Origin: an uncultured Psychrosphaera sp.
GTDB taxonomy: Bacteria > Pseudomonadota > Gammaproteobacteria > Enterobacterales > Alteromonadaceae
Length of the DNA: 64,000 bases
Direction: 5' to 3'
NCBI RefSeq assembly: GCF_947500655.1
Contig: NZ_CANMSK010000002.1
Location: 124,001-188,000, forward strand
The notes beneath the pieces were generated by a model. The model was not told where the DNA came from and made no database searches. It saw only the letters and a list, made by a program, of their open reading frames with translations. Within the stretch, counting starts at the first letter, position 1. Every line of letters starts with the position of its first letter. The translations under genes were made by a program, and so were the position numbers. This document shows positions 9,991-19,762 of the stretch, one piece after another.

Positions 9991-10122
9991 CTATTTTCTG
10001 CTCATTGCTCGCTCTCCTGTGGCAAGGTCAATAGCCACCAGAGCGCGTAAATGAGGGTCTATAACTAAAGCGCGGTTATAGACAGTGTCAAGTGCAATCC
10101 CCTCTGGATAATCAAAGGTATA
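9991..10122 (-). pseudogene. Relic of an NHL/SMP-30-like beta-propeller gene, 3' end
   Basis: On the minus strand this stretch reads FDYPEGIALDTVYNRALVID followed by RALVAIDLATGERA and a TAG stop at 9991-9993. A YPEGIALD...ALVAIDLATG pattern is typical of NHL-repeat or SMP-30-like propeller blades. The frame is blocked upstream by TGA at 10123-10125 and there is no start codon, so only about 44 codons of the 3' end survive. It lies between the flavoprotein gene and the M48 protease gene. The family assignment is by motif only. Confidence 0.5.
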
Positions 10123-10147
10123 TCATGAATAAGTTGTTTCTTTTTTA

Positions 10148-12469
10148 TCAGGCTCGGATAAGGCCAATATAAACAGTCCCCGCTACGACACCTAATGAGA
10201 CAATCAAACGAAGTGTTGAAGGAAAAAAACCATGAGCCAATTGAAATCGATTCCATAAATCCAACTTTCGTTGAAGTTTATGTTCATCACCGATTAATAA
10301 AGTTGGATATTCAGTAGGACTATTTCCAGCTATTGGAGCAGCATCGAGTTCAATACTACAGAGTAATTGTTGTGCTACTTTATCCTCGCTAATAATTAGC
10401 TCTTCTAATGTTGCAGACTTTATTGCACCTAAAGTGTAAATTAAGTTATTCATCTGCTTGCTAGCGCTTTCACACCATGATTTCCAATTTTTTTTACTTA
10501 CATTCAACATTGAGAAATTAGGGTATTTGTTAGCCCAGTCGTCATACCCCGTAGCGCTAATAACAGCATCAGGCAGTACAATTTTTCCCGCACAGCTTGA
10601 TATTTGGCGAAGTTCTTTCTGTGCATGCTCACATACTTTAATAATACGGCGCTTTTCAAAATAGCCTATTTTTTTATCAGCTGTAATAACTTGCCAAGTA
10701 TTAACTAACAGAGCTAATTCATTATTGACTTTTGCTTGCAGGTGCTCACTACAATGAAGTAACTGAAGTAAAGACTTTAAGTAACTTTCCCAGCCTTCAC
10801 TGCATTCTTTTGCAGCTTGTAGGTGGGCTACACGACAACTAGCATCATGTACTTTTAATATATCAGCAACTGCGGCTCTTTCAATTTCAATCTCTTGTAT
10901 TGCATCAGGAATATCTGCTTTATTTAATTCATTTCCACGATGACGAATAACGCCACCAGACGGTTTAAATTTACCTGATGCTAAGTCTTTTAATGTACTT
11001 CTCTCTAGATCTAAATTTCTGGCTAATTTAAGATGTTCGGTAAGTGATTCTGGATAAAGTGACAGTATAGATTCATTAGGAGGAACAGTTAAATTTGCAG
11101 TATTTAATATTTCATCAACGTTATTGAACAGCCGAACAGGGCTTCGATTTAAGTAGGTACCACGATATTTGGGTAGATAAGACGCTTGGCTATAAGATTG
11201 GCTAACTACTTGTTCTGCGGATACTACAGTCATTTGAGTTATGTTGTCAGAATGGTAAAAACTATGGCTAACTGTTTGGCGTAGTTGTTTAGGATCGGAA
11301 AAAACCAACCAAGACTCTCGCTGATCTATGTTACTTGAGATATATACTTTTTTAGCGTTATCTTCTCGGTCACTATTTTGTGGATGCGTTGACCACATTT
11401 GCGGAGGACGAGCCATGTTTTTAGAGAAGATACGATGTTGGCTAACATTATCCCCTTCTGCTTCAGGAACGACACCAAACCCATCATCATTTAGTACTAG
11501 GGCAAGAGATTTAATCGCAGATTTTTGTGCACTAAATAAATCATTAATCAAATTTCCCTTACGCACTTCAATATTAACTACGTCAATCGTAGCTTGCCAG
11601 GCAGCATCCGCAGATTGTAGCTTATATAATGCATTAATGAGAGCATCGCTACCGGTTACCGATACAGCTACTAAATCGGCATTAAATTCCATTTCTCGGC
11701 TTAATGCTCGCTCTGCAATAACAACAAGACGAAATAGACTATCCATTAGTGAGCGAATAGACCAAATCACTAAACCAAGTAGCCAACCTAACCAAGCAAT
11801 ACGTATATCAATCTTAGATATAAAACGAACAGCAGAATCAAGCCAATCTCTGGTAACAACCATGTGACCAATAATTTGTTGTGCAATATAAACCCATCTA
11901 CCAACCATCATTGAGCCTTGAGAGAAATGACCAAACTCATGTGCAAGTATCGCTTTAAGCTCACCTAAATTAACGACATTGACAAGGCCTAAGCCAATAA
12001 TTAAATTCTTTTTAGAAGGGAAAAACATATTAATTAATGATAAGTCGTAAAATACAGCGGCATTAACATCTGCAGTAATAAATACTCTGTGTGGTCTCGG
12101 AGCACCAATTTCATCCGCTAAGGTATGCAGAAAATCAAATAATTTAGGTTCTTGTTTTGGAGTGACTTCTACACCCCTAACATTCCCTGATTTTCGGACT
12201 GAGAATAATGATTTGGCCATGAATATTGTTAATAAAGAGGAAATCAAGGTAACCAAAATATTAGCAAACGTAATATTGCCATCTATCATTTCAATTATAT
12301 TGACATAAACAATCCAGCCAAAGCATGCAGCTAGACTCAGATAGAACAACATAAAAACCGTTAAACCAATCATGGCCAACCAAGCTTGTCGTTTATAGCT
12401 GATTTTAGCTCGGGTTAAGCTTTCAGGAACATTATCTGGGCTAGATGGATATAGAGGTATATTTGACAT
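10148..12469 (-). CDS. Membrane-bound M48-family metallopeptidase
   Basis: A large (about 773 residues) protein with two N-terminal TM segments (about residues 30-60 and 70-90), then an M48 peptidase domain with the zinc motif HEFGH (about residues 177-181), another membrane-associated stretch, a long soluble region, and a final hydrophobic segment at the C-terminus. It is far longer than HtpX-type M48 proteases (about 290 residues), so it belongs to the extended M48 group with a C-terminal accessory region. The second ATG (12469) is preferred because AAGGA at 12478-12482 is 8 nt upstream; the first ATG (12478) would overlap that ribosome site. It is probably involved in membrane protein quality control, but its substrate cannot be read from sequence. 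Confidence 0.8.
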   Translation of the reverse strand: MSNIPLYPSSPDNVPESLTRAKISYKRQAWLAMIGLTVFMLFYLSLAACFGWIVYVNIIEMIDGNITFANILVTLISSLLTIFMAKSLFSVRKSGNVRGVEVTPKQEPKLFDFLHTLADEIGAPRPHRVFITADVNAAVFYDLSLINMFFPSKKNLIIGLGLVNVVNLGELKAILAHEFGHFSQGSMMVGRWVYIAQQIIGHMVVTRDWLDSAVRFISKIDIRIAWLGWLLGLVIWSIRSLMDSLFRLVVIAERALSREMEFNADLVAVSVTGSDALINALYKLQSADAAWQATIDVVNIEVRKGNLINDLFSAQKSAIKSLALVLNDDGFGVVPEAEGDNVSQHRIFSKNMARPPQMWSTHPQNSDREDNAKKVYISSNIDQRESWLVFSDPKQLRQTVSHSFYHSDNITQMTVVSAEQVVSQSYSQASYLPKYRGTYLNRSPVRLFNNVDEILNTANLTVPPNESILSLYPESLTEHLKLARNLDLERSTLKDLASGKFKPSGGVIRHRGNELNKADIPDAIQEIEIERAAVADILKVHDASCRVAHLQAAKECSEGWESYLKSLLQLLHCSEHLQAKVNNELALLVNTWQVITADKKIGYFEKRRIIKVCEHAQKELRQISSCAGKIVLPDAVISATGYDDWANKYPNFSMLNVSKKNWKSWCESASKQMNNLIYTLGAIKSATLEELIISEDKVAQQLLCSIELDAAPIAGNSPTEYPTLLIGDEHKLQRKLDLWNRFQLAHGFFPSTLRLIVSLGVVAGTVYIGLIRA

Positions 12470-12741
12470 AGAACGCATCCTTGTTTTATCGGATTATTTA
12501 TATTTTACAGTACAGGGGTTGCAATATTTCCTTTAACTTAGGCAGTTACCTTATTATGAATATTAAAAATAATCAAAATGAAGTTCATATATCTCTGAAA
12601 CTAAAACCAAAATCCCGTTCATTTACCGTAAATACTCGCCAAATGCTTTGGTTATAGGCATTATTACGCTCAAGTTTTTGGCTTGGATTTAACTTCACAA
12701 AACAGTCAAAAATAAAAATTATAATATTCAAAGGAAACAAG

Positions 12742-15606
12742 ATGACATTTCGATTATTAACCGCGGGTTTAACTTTTTTAGTAGCGTTAACAGCTTGCTC
12801 TGGGCAAGACGCTGCTACAGACAAGAGTGACGTAAATACTGAGCAAAAGATCTTCTCGCAAGATTACGTTTTAGAAACTCTACCAAATGGCTTAAAAGTC
12901 ATGATAGTGCCAACGGATTATCCAGATGTTGTGTCACTACAAATTCCAGTTTCTGTTGGTTCTCGTGATGAAGTGGAAGATGGTAAAACAGGTTTTGCTC
13001 ATTTCTTTGAACATATGATGTTTAAAGGCTCTGAAAAATTCCCACAAGATGTATATGGCGACATTTACAAAAATGCGGGTGTGGATAATCGTGCTTATAC
13101 CACCAACGATTACACTAACTACAACCTAAACTTTTCTAAGCAGCATTTAGAAAAAGTATTAGAAATCCAAGCGGATATCTTTCAAAACTTAAGTTACACA
13201 GAAGAAGAGTTCCGTACAGAGGCGTTAACGGTTAAAGGCGAATATTTAAAAAATAACGCCAGCCCAGTTCGCCAATTATTATCTACGGTACGTGACAAAG
13301 CGTTTGATACTCACACGTATAGCCACACTACAATGGGCTTCTTTAAAGATATTGAAGCCATGCCAGATCAAATGGCGTACGGCCAACAATTCTTTGAGCG
13401 CTTTTATAAACCAGAATATGTGTCTTTGATCATCACAGGTGATGTAAACGCAGACGAGACGTTAGCGCTAGTTGAAAAATACTGGGGCATGTGGAAAAAA
13501 GGCGATTACGTTTCTAACGTTCCAGCTGAACCTAAACAAGAAAAAGCGTTATACCAACATAAAGTATCGGAAGGTTTACCAGGACATTGGTTATTGGTGT
13601 CTTATAAAGGCGCGGCGTTTGAACCTGCTAAAAAAGACAGAGCCACATTAGATTTAATATCTGAGCTTTATTTCTCTAGCAACTCAGAAATTTACCAAGA
13701 GTTAGTGGTAGATAAACAAATCGCTAGCCAAATGTTTACCTACAATCCAGAAACCAAAGATGCAGGTTTACTACATGTATTTATAAAAGTAGATAAACAA
13801 GAAAACTTATCTGTTGTACGTGATGCCATTAACAATACATACGCTAAAGCTAGAGTTGAGCTGGTGGACGCTAAAAAATTAGCGGATCTTAAATCAAACC
13901 TTAAATATAGCTTTGCTAAAGGCTTGGATTCTTCAAAATCTATTGCTGACACGTTAGCGCGTTATATGCACTTTGAGCGTGACCCAGAATTGTTAAATCA
14001 GTTATATGCTTCTTTAGATAAAGTAACGGCAGAAGATATCCGTAATATTGCTAATAAATACTTTGTGGATACTTCACGTACAACGGTAACTATGTCTGCG
14101 TTAGATAAGGTAACTGGCTTCGAACAAGAAGTAAGTTTAGAAAATGCAGTTGCTGAACTGAAAAAACCAAAAGCAGCAGGCGTATTTACTGTATTAGATA
14201 AATCAAGCAAGTCAGCACTAGTTGATGTGAATTTATTATTTTATACCGGTGCAGCGGCAGATCCTGAAGGCAAAAAAGGATTAGCAGCATTAACGGCTAA
14301 TATGATCGCCAACGGCGGCAGTGTTTCTCGTTCTTATAAAGAGATCAAAACCGCGTTATACCCAATTGCAGGTAGTTTTGGTGTGCAAGTAGACAAAGAA
14401 ATGATCTCTTTCCAAGGCCGAGTTCACAAAGACAAAGCGCAAGTTTGGTATGACATTGTAAGTGAACAATTGTTAAATCCTGGTTGGAGAGAAGACGACT
14501 TTACACGTATCAAAAAAGAGCAAATAGACGGCATTAAATCTGGCCTTAAAGCGTCTAATGACGAAGAGTTAGGTAAAGAAGTGTTGTACGAAGAATTATA
14601 CAAAGGACATGTTTACGGTAATTATAACTATGGTGATTTATCAGATCTTGAGTCAATTACCCTAGATGACGTAAAACAGTTTTATGCGGCACACTTTACT
14701 CAGTCTAACTTAAATGTAGGTATTTCTGGTGCATTACCAGAAGACGTAAAAGCCTCGTTGTTAGCAGATTTAACAAAGTTAAACGTGGGTGAATCAAAAC
14801 GCTTAACTATCGCTGATGCGCCAATGTTAAAAGGGCGTCACGCTACCGTTATTGAAAAGTCAGCTAAATCAACAGCCGTTAGCTTTGGTTTTCCAATCGA
14901 CATTACTCGTAGCAATAAAGACTGGGCTGCATTGTGGTTAGTACGTTCTTACTTTGGTGAGCACAGAAGCAGTAATGCACACTTGTTTAAACGTATCCGT
15001 GAAGTACGTGGCATGAACTACGGTGATTATTCTTACATTGAATATTTCCCAAGAGGCATGTTTATTACAAAACCAAATGCAAACTTGGGACGTAGCGAAC
15101 AGATTTTCCAAATTTGGATCCGTCCATTACGTACCAATAACGACGCACATTTTGCTACTCGTGTAGCTCAATACGAATTAGACCAATTGATTAAAAACGG
15201 ACTAAGCAAAGAAGATTTTGAAGCCACACGTAACTTTTTAATAAACTATGTACCTCAGTTAGTTGCAAGCCAAGACAAGCAACTTGGTTATGCAATGGAC
15301 AGTGCTTTCTACGGCATTGGTGAATTTGGCGCTTATGTAACAAGTCAGCTAAATTCATTAACTGTTGAAGATGTGAACCGCGTAATTACTGAAAACTTAC
15401 AAAGCGAAAACATGCATTACGTATTCATTACAGCAGACGGTAAAGATATGGTTAAGCGTTTAAGCCAAGAACAGTCTTCACCATTAAAATACAACTCTGA
15501 TAAACCAAAAGCGTTAACAGACGAAGATGCAATCATTCAAGATTACAAGCTAGCCATTCCAGCTAAGAATATTGAATTGTTGGATATTGATGCTGTGTTT
15601 GAGTAA
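12742..15606 (+). CDS. M16-family zinc metallopeptidase, predicted lipoprotein
   Basis: A 954-residue protein with two tandem M16 units. The N-terminal signal ends in the lipobox LTAC (Cys19), so it is probably a lipoprotein. The first unit carries the inverted zinc motif HFFEH (residues 87-91) and the downstream glutamate region LTVKGEYLKN. The second unit (from about residue 480) lacks HxxEH, as is normal for the non-catalytic half of pitrilysin-type enzymes. AAGGA precedes the ATG by about 7 nt. The gene stands alone and ends at a strong terminator-like hairpin. It is a presumed periplasmic peptidase of short peptides. Confidence 0.9.
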   Translation: MTFRLLTAGLTFLVALTACSGQDAATDKSDVNTEQKIFSQDYVLETLPNGLKVMIVPTDYPDVVSLQIPVSVGSRDEVEDGKTGFAHFFEHMMFKGSEKFPQDVYGDIYKNAGVDNRAYTTNDYTNYNLNFSKQHLEKVLEIQADIFQNLSYTEEEFRTEALTVKGEYLKNNASPVRQLLSTVRDKAFDTHTYSHTTMGFFKDIEAMPDQMAYGQQFFERFYKPEYVSLIITGDVNADETLALVEKYWGMWKKGDYVSNVPAEPKQEKALYQHKVSEGLPGHWLLVSYKGAAFEPAKKDRATLDLISELYFSSNSEIYQELVVDKQIASQMFTYNPETKDAGLLHVFIKVDKQENLSVVRDAINNTYAKARVELVDAKKLADLKSNLKYSFAKGLDSSKSIADTLARYMHFERDPELLNQLYASLDKVTAEDIRNIANKYFVDTSRTTVTMSALDKVTGFEQEVSLENAVAELKKPKAAGVFTVLDKSSKSALVDVNLLFYTGAAADPEGKKGLAALTANMIANGGSVSRSYKEIKTALYPIAGSFGVQVDKEMISFQGRVHKDKAQVWYDIVSEQLLNPGWREDDFTRIKKEQIDGIKSGLKASNDEELGKEVLYEELYKGHVYGNYNYGDLSDLESITLDDVKQFYAAHFTQSNLNVGISGALPEDVKASLLADLTKLNVGESKRLTIADAPMLKGRHATVIEKSAKSTAVSFGFPIDITRSNKDWAALWLVRSYFGEHRSSNAHLFKRIREVRGMNYGDYSYIEYFPRGMFITKPNANLGRSEQIFQIWIRPLRTNNDAHFATRVAQYELDQLIKNGLSKEDFEATRNFLINYVPQLVASQDKQLGYAMDSAFYGIGEFGAYVTSQLNSLTVEDVNRVITENLQSENMHYVFITADGKDMVKRLSQEQSSPLKYNSDKPKALTDEDAIIQDYKLAIPAKNIELLDIDAVFE

Positions 15607-15622
15607 GTTAGCTTAAAAAGCG

Positions 15623-15680
15623 GTAAGGCTTTAGGGCTTTAAGGCTATAAAGCTATAAAGCGATAAAACTGTAAGGCTAG
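15623..15680 (+). repeat. Short degenerate tandem repeat (about 9-10 bp unit)
   Basis: After the M16 gene the sequence runs through imperfect copies of a GGCTTTA / GCTATAAA unit (taaggcttta, gggctttaag, gctataaagc, tataaagcga). It is non-coding and lies just before the terminator. It looks like a slippage-generated microrepeat. Confidence 0.5.
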
Positions 15681-15693
15681 AGAGTTATTAATG

Positions 15694-15719
15694 AAAGGTC
15701 AGCATTGCTGGCCTTTTTT
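15694..15719 (+). terminator. Rho-independent terminator of the M16 peptidase gene
   Basis: The arms AAAGGTCAGC and GCTGGCCTTT pair around a short ATT loop with one G-T type mismatch, and are followed by TTTTTTG. Distance and orientation fit termination of the upstream plus-strand gene. It could also act on the converging minus-strand gene at 15754. Confidence 0.8.
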
Positions 15720-15753
15720 GTGTCTGCAATTGTGCTTTTGTCGGAGGAGCTAC

Positions 15754-16377
15754 TTATGAACCCGGCAGGCTCATCATTAAAAAGCCGCAAAAAGCTGGGG
15801 TATTTGGCGCGAGTTGTTTATCCACAAAGTTCATCATAGACAATACTTGTTGGCGGTATTCACAGTAAAATTCCCAACTTGGTGTTGCCTTGTAAGTTAA
15901 GTTTGGCAATTCAAAGAATTTGATCACGCCTTTAGCTGTGGTGGGTTTTATAAACACTTCTTCCTGTGGTTTAAAGTAGGCAGGTACAACCGATATTAAT
16001 GACCATTTAGCTAATTTGTACTGCTTTAAAATATCCAACTGGGCGTTAAAGCCAGCTTGTGCATCACCATGTAATTGTTCGTACAAGCCGTTGACCATTA
16101 ATTCTTTTTCATGAGCTGATAAATCATTTAACATGTTTTTGAATTTAGGTTTTTCAAAGGTAGAAACCATAGACGAGCGGCTTACGGTTTTGGCCCAGTT
16201 TTCTAAAATACGTGCAGGTAAGTTAAATTGATCACGGGAAAACACATCTAAAACAAAGTCTGTCATTTTGTCTACTCGGTGTTTTTTGCTCAGCTCAAGC
16301 ATTTTTTCGTCTTGAAAACCTTGCGGGTAAACACGTAAAAAGTCTTGTTGGGCAATTTGTAATTTTTCTAAATTCAT
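15754..16377 (-). CDS. Hypothetical protein
   Basis: I do not recognise this protein. The open frame extends to a TTG at 16410, but the ATG at 16377 (MNLEKLQIAQQDFLRVYP) gives a more natural N-terminus; neither has a clear ribosome site. It is soluble, about 207 residues, mostly helical in character, with charged stretches (FEKPKFKNMLNDLSAHEKELM) and no signal peptide or TM segment. It lies divergently from the yegD-like gene with a gap of about 150 bp, so the two may share a promoter region. Codon usage resembles its neighbours, which supports it being a real gene. Confidence 0.7.
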   Translation of the reverse strand: MNLEKLQIAQQDFLRVYPQGFQDEKMLELSKKHRVDKMTDFVLDVFSRDQFNLPARILENWAKTVSRSSMVSTFEKPKFKNMLNDLSAHEKELMVNGLYEQLHGDAQAGFNAQLDILKQYKLAKWSLISVVPAYFKPQEEVFIKPTTAKGVIKFFELPNLTYKATPSWEFYCEYRQQVLSMMNFVDKQLAPNTPAFCGFLMMSLPGS

Positions 16378-16524
16378 TAACTTACGGTAACTTGTAAACT
16401 GTATTTGCAAATAGTTTACTACAAGCTTGCATATACACCACTAACATAAGTATCCTACGCGACCTTTTTGGCTCTTCAATGTTAGCTTTAATGTTAGTTT
16501 TTAATTTGGATTTGGAAATATTTT

Positions 16525-17883
16525 ATGATTGGTTTTGATTATGGCACCTCAAATTGTGCTGTTGGTATTATGGAAAATAGCCAACCTAAGTTAATAAATT
16601 TGGGTGAGCATGGTCGATTCATGGCGTCATCTTTGTATTCTCCAAGTAGAGATGTGATTGTTAACTGGTTACAAAAAAATATTAACGACCCACATAAAGA
16701 AGCCTTCACCAATTTAAGAAGATATCAATTATCATTAGGCCAAGAAGCGTTAGAAGACTTACGCTACGACGGCATTGCCGAGCATTTATCTTTTGGTAAA
16801 CAAGCTCTTGCAAGATACCTAGAAGATCCAAGTGAAGGTTATTATATTAAGTCCCCTAAATCATTTTTGGGCACCAGTGGTTTGTTACCACCACAGATTG
16901 TATTTTTTGAACACATAGTTGCGTCTATGATGGCGCATGTAAAACAGTTAACAGAAAACCAATTACAAAGAGAAGTTAACCAAGTGGTTATTGGCCGCCC
17001 TATTAACTTCCAAGGTCGCAACAGTGAAGCAAGCAACAAACAAGCGATTGAAGTATTAACTAACGCCGCAAAACATGTTGGTTACAAAGACGTTGAATTC
17101 CAGTTTGAACCTGTCGCTGCAGGTTTTGAATACGAAGCCACCTTAAACAAAGAAACTCGCGTTCTAGTGGTAGATATTGGCGGTGGTACAACGGATTGCT
17201 CTATGTTGTTAATGGGCCCGCAATTTATTGATAAATTAGACCGCAGTGCAGAATTATTAAGCCACAGCGGTAAACGTATTGGCGGTAATGACTTTGACAT
17301 CCAATTGGCGTTAAAAGGCATTATGCCTAACTTAGGTATCACCAGTAATCTGTTAACTGGAAAACCTATGCCAGTGAACAGTTACCATGAAGCAGTAGCG
17401 ATTAACGACGTGAACGCTCAAACAGAATTTTATAGTGAGAAAAACGGTCGATTTTTATCGCAGCTAAAACGTGACTCCCAGCAACCAGAACTGTTAGCGC
17501 GTTTGTTAAAAGTGTATGAACAAAAATTGAGTTACCAGTTAGTTAATAGCGCAGAGCAAGCCAAAATTAACTTAACTGATTCTGAGCAAAACTCAGTGGA
17601 CTTAAGCTATTTAGATTCAGGTTTAAGTCAGTCAGTAAGCCGTGAATTGTTTTTACAAGCCAGTGAAAATCAACTGAATAATATCGCTCAGTTAATGGAA
17701 GAAGCGGTTGATGCTGCAGGCTGTCAGCCAGATGTTATTTTTGTAACCGGCGGCACGGCAAAATCTCCGGTAATTAATCAGTTTTTACAGCAACAGTTTA
17801 ATAATATTCCTGTAGTTATTGGTGATCACTTTGGTAGTGTAGCGTCTGGTTTAACCCGTTGGTCTCAGCGCATATTTTCATAA
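16525..17883 (+). CDS. yegD: YegD-like Hsp70-family protein
   Basis: A 452-residue Hsp70-like ATPase that lacks the usual substrate-binding half. It starts with the phosphate-1 motif MIGFDYGTSNCAVGI, has the phosphate-2 motif VLVVDIGGGTTDCSML around residue 215, and the adenosine motif IFVTGGTAKSPVI near the C-terminus. Length and motifs match E. coli YegD, whose client is unknown. It is followed at 36 bp by the ygjP-like gene and then the rluA-like gene, so the three probably form an operon. Confidence 0.9.
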   Translation: MIGFDYGTSNCAVGIMENSQPKLINLGEHGRFMASSLYSPSRDVIVNWLQKNINDPHKEAFTNLRRYQLSLGQEALEDLRYDGIAEHLSFGKQALARYLEDPSEGYYIKSPKSFLGTSGLLPPQIVFFEHIVASMMAHVKQLTENQLQREVNQVVIGRPINFQGRNSEASNKQAIEVLTNAAKHVGYKDVEFQFEPVAAGFEYEATLNKETRVLVVDIGGGTTDCSMLLMGPQFIDKLDRSAELLSHSGKRIGGNDFDIQLALKGIMPNLGITSNLLTGKPMPVNSYHEAVAINDVNAQTEFYSEKNGRFLSQLKRDSQQPELLARLLKVYEQKLSYQLVNSAEQAKINLTDSEQNSVDLSYLDSGLSQSVSRELFLQASENQLNNIAQLMEEAVDAAGCQPDVIFVTGGTAKSPVINQFLQQQFNNIPVVIGDHFGSVASGLTRWSQRIFS

Positions 17884-17919
17884 CTCAAAAATAGCCTCAT
17901 AGAGAGAAAGAAAAAGTCG

Positions 17920-18468
17920 ATGTCTGGATTACCGTATTTAAATCATTACTCGCCGTCACTGGTTGAGCAAATTCAAGGAATGTTGCAGCAAAATAAGCTG
18001 CAAGGTTACATTGACGCTAAATACCCAGACAAACATAACTGTAATAACGACAAGCAGTTACGTGACTACGTAATGGAGATTAAAAACCAGTACCTTAAAA
18101 AATCTGCGCCCATTAACAAAATACAATTTGATAATAAGCTGCACGTAGTTAAAAATGCACTTGGCACTCACACTTATGTGTCTAGAGTGCAAGGCAGCAA
18201 GCTTAAAAGTAAAAATGAACTACGAGTGAGCTCAATCTTTAAAGACGCGCCAGAGGCGTTTTTGAGGATGATAGTCGTGCATGAACTTGCTCATGTTAAA
18301 GAGCTGGATCACAACAAGGCATTTTATAAACTGTGCTGTCACATGTTGCCGGAATATCACCAAATAGAATTTGATACTCGGGTTTATTTAACCTTGCTTG
18401 AGCATCAGAGTCGTCAAAGTCATGCTAGCAAAAGCATTGCTAGCAAAAACAGCAAACAGGCTGACTAA
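17920..18468 (+). CDS. YgjP-like (DUF45) putative metallopeptidase
   Basis: A 182-residue protein with the M48-like zinc signature HELAHVKELDHNKAFYKLC at about residues 123-141, giving HExxH plus a third histidine, as in the YgjP/WLM-like DUF45 family. No signal peptide or TM segment is seen, so it should be cytoplasmic. Substrates of this family are not established. It is co-oriented with yegD upstream, and the rluA-like gene starts 2 bp downstream. The C-terminal tail is Ser/Lys-rich (SRQSHASKSIASKNSKQ). Confidence 0.8.
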   Translation: MSGLPYLNHYSPSLVEQIQGMLQQNKLQGYIDAKYPDKHNCNNDKQLRDYVMEIKNQYLKKSAPINKIQFDNKLHVVKNALGTHTYVSRVQGSKLKSKNELRVSSIFKDAPEAFLRMIVVHELAHVKELDHNKAFYKLCCHMLPEYHQIEFDTRVYLTLLEHQSRQSHASKSIASKNSKQAD

Positions 18469-18470
18469 AC

Positions 18471-19142
18471 ATGCAACCGCAAGCCGACCCATTTATTGTT
18501 CCCAAATGTTTAGAACAAATCTCTATTGTGTATCAAGACGAATATTTATTGGTGATCAATAAACCCTCAGGCTTACTCAGCTTATCTGGCAAACATCCAC
18601 TTAATAAAGATTCGGTACACTGGCGTTTGGTGCAAGACTTTCCAACGGCAACGCTCATTCATAGACTCGACTTTGGCACTTCTGGCTTAATGCTGGTGGC
18701 GCTGAATAAAGACATTAATAAACAAATATGTGAGCAGTTTAGTAACCGCTCTGTGCAAAAAGAATATCAAGCTATTTTAGATGGCAAGTTATTGGCTAAA
18801 AGTGGTGAAATTAACATTCCCATTATTAAAGACGCAGACAACTTTCCCCTGCAAAAAGTCTGTCATCAAACGGGTAAAAAAGCGATTAGCCAATACCAAA
18901 TTATCAGTTACAACCAAACTAACAACACCACAAAAGTATTGTTCAAACCCATAACAGGCCGTACTCACCAGTTAAGAATCCATAGCCGAGAAATAGGCCA
19001 CCCAATTATAGGCTGTGATTTATATGACGCAGACCAGTCTTATTTTAAAGCGGAAAGATTAATGCTACACGCAAGTAGGTTAGGTTTTACTCACCCAATA
19101 ACAAATGAAGAGATGGATGCTAAGTTACCAGCGGATTTTTGA
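18471..19142 (+). CDS. rluA: RluA-family RNA pseudouridine synthase
   Basis: A 223-residue enzyme with the catalytic RluA-family motif HRLDFGTSGLMLVAL (the Asp attacks uridine C6), the N-terminal VINKPSGLLSLSG block and the C-terminal GRTHQLRIH block. It has no S4 domain. The stretch LQKVCHQTGKKA and the ending KLPADF closely follow E. coli RluA, which modifies 23S rRNA U746 and tRNA U32, so that specificity is likely but inferred. The start is 2 bp after the DUF45 gene stop, suggesting translational coupling. Confidence 0.85.
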   Translation: MQPQADPFIVPKCLEQISIVYQDEYLLVINKPSGLLSLSGKHPLNKDSVHWRLVQDFPTATLIHRLDFGTSGLMLVALNKDINKQICEQFSNRSVQKEYQAILDGKLLAKSGEINIPIIKDADNFPLQKVCHQTGKKAISQYQIISYNQTNNTTKVLFKPITGRTHQLRIHSREIGHPIIGCDLYDADQSYFKAERLMLHASRLGFTHPITNEEMDAKLPADF

Positions 19143-19233
19143 AGGTGCGAAGTCCATTAATTATTGCAGTACATTTAAACTAACTTTTAACTGTAGTTTA
19201 ATATATACAGTTATCATTTTGCTTGGAACAAAC

Positions 19234-19641
19234 TTAAGACTGACTTTTTTTAAAAGTAAGAGTTTGAGCGCCTCCCTTGTGAGGATATGTTAGCTTTAAA
19301 ATAACGCCTTCAATTTTATATTTAAAATTCAATTTATTAGGTTTATTTATAAAAATAGTATCATTTGATATAGACACTCTATTTAGTACGCCATTCCCTT
19401 TATTATCTAATTCAAAATTTCCAGTTTCAACTTCTGGTAATTTAGGGTTATCTCCATAACAGTCATTTAAAATTGAATACTTTCCTAAATTATCAAAATC
19501 AAAATCAAAAGCGAAAGGGCATTCCACATTAACACTGTTACCTTTACGTAGTTCAATTTCCAACCATGAACCAGATAAATTATCTCCAAATGAAGACGTT
19601 GAAAATAGACTTAATAAAATAAACGATATAATCATTTTCAT
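19234..19641 (-). CDS. Secreted hypothetical protein
   Basis: I do not recognise the family. The start at 19641 (MKMIISFILLSLFSTSSFG) gives a clean signal peptide and has GGAG at 19650-19653, 8 nt upstream; a longer in-frame extension to 19692 lacks both. The mature part (about 115 residues) contains SGSWLEIELRKG, two Cys (VECPFAF and NDCYGD) and ends TLTFKKSQS. The SGSW...L pattern resembles lipocalin-like or META-type small beta-proteins but is not enough to assign one. A 31-bp element upstream is shared with the next minus-strand gene. Confidence 0.7.
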   Translation of the reverse strand: MKMIISFILLSLFSTSSFGDNLSGSWLEIELRKGNSVNVECPFAFDFDFDNLGKYSILNDCYGDNPKLPEVETGNFELDNKGNGVLNRVSISNDTIFINKPNKLNFKYKIEGVILKLTYPHKGGAQTLTFKKSQS

Positions 19642-19680
19642 ATGAATTACTCCTACTATTTTCCACACTAAAATTTGATT

Positions 19681-19711
19681 CGTTAAAAACAATTAATCTC
19701 AGTTTGAGCTT
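19681..19711 (-). repeat. 31-bp direct repeat, copy 1 (upstream element)
   Basis: These 31 bases are identical to 20902-20932 in the same orientation. Each copy lies about 40-44 nt upstream of the start codon of a minus-strand gene for a secreted protein. On the minus strand it contains a small palindrome CTCAAACTGAG followed by ATTAATTGTTTTT. It may be a shared promoter or regulator element, or one member of a genomic repeat family. Confidence 0.75.
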
Positions 19712-19762
19712 TCATATACAACTCCCCAAACTTTTAGTTCTCTCATCACTTTGGTATTACTT

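Noticed and set aside
11328..11867. A 179-codon plus-strand frame opposite the M48 protease
   Set aside because: It is a shadow of the antisense coding strand: composition is Ser/Arg-rich, there is no ribosome site, and the opposite frame has the HEFGH motif and clear membrane segments.
12585..12824. Minus-strand frame overlapping the start of the M16 gene
   Set aside because: Overlaps a well-supported lipoprotein signal and ribosome site on the other strand; no motif or start signal of its own.
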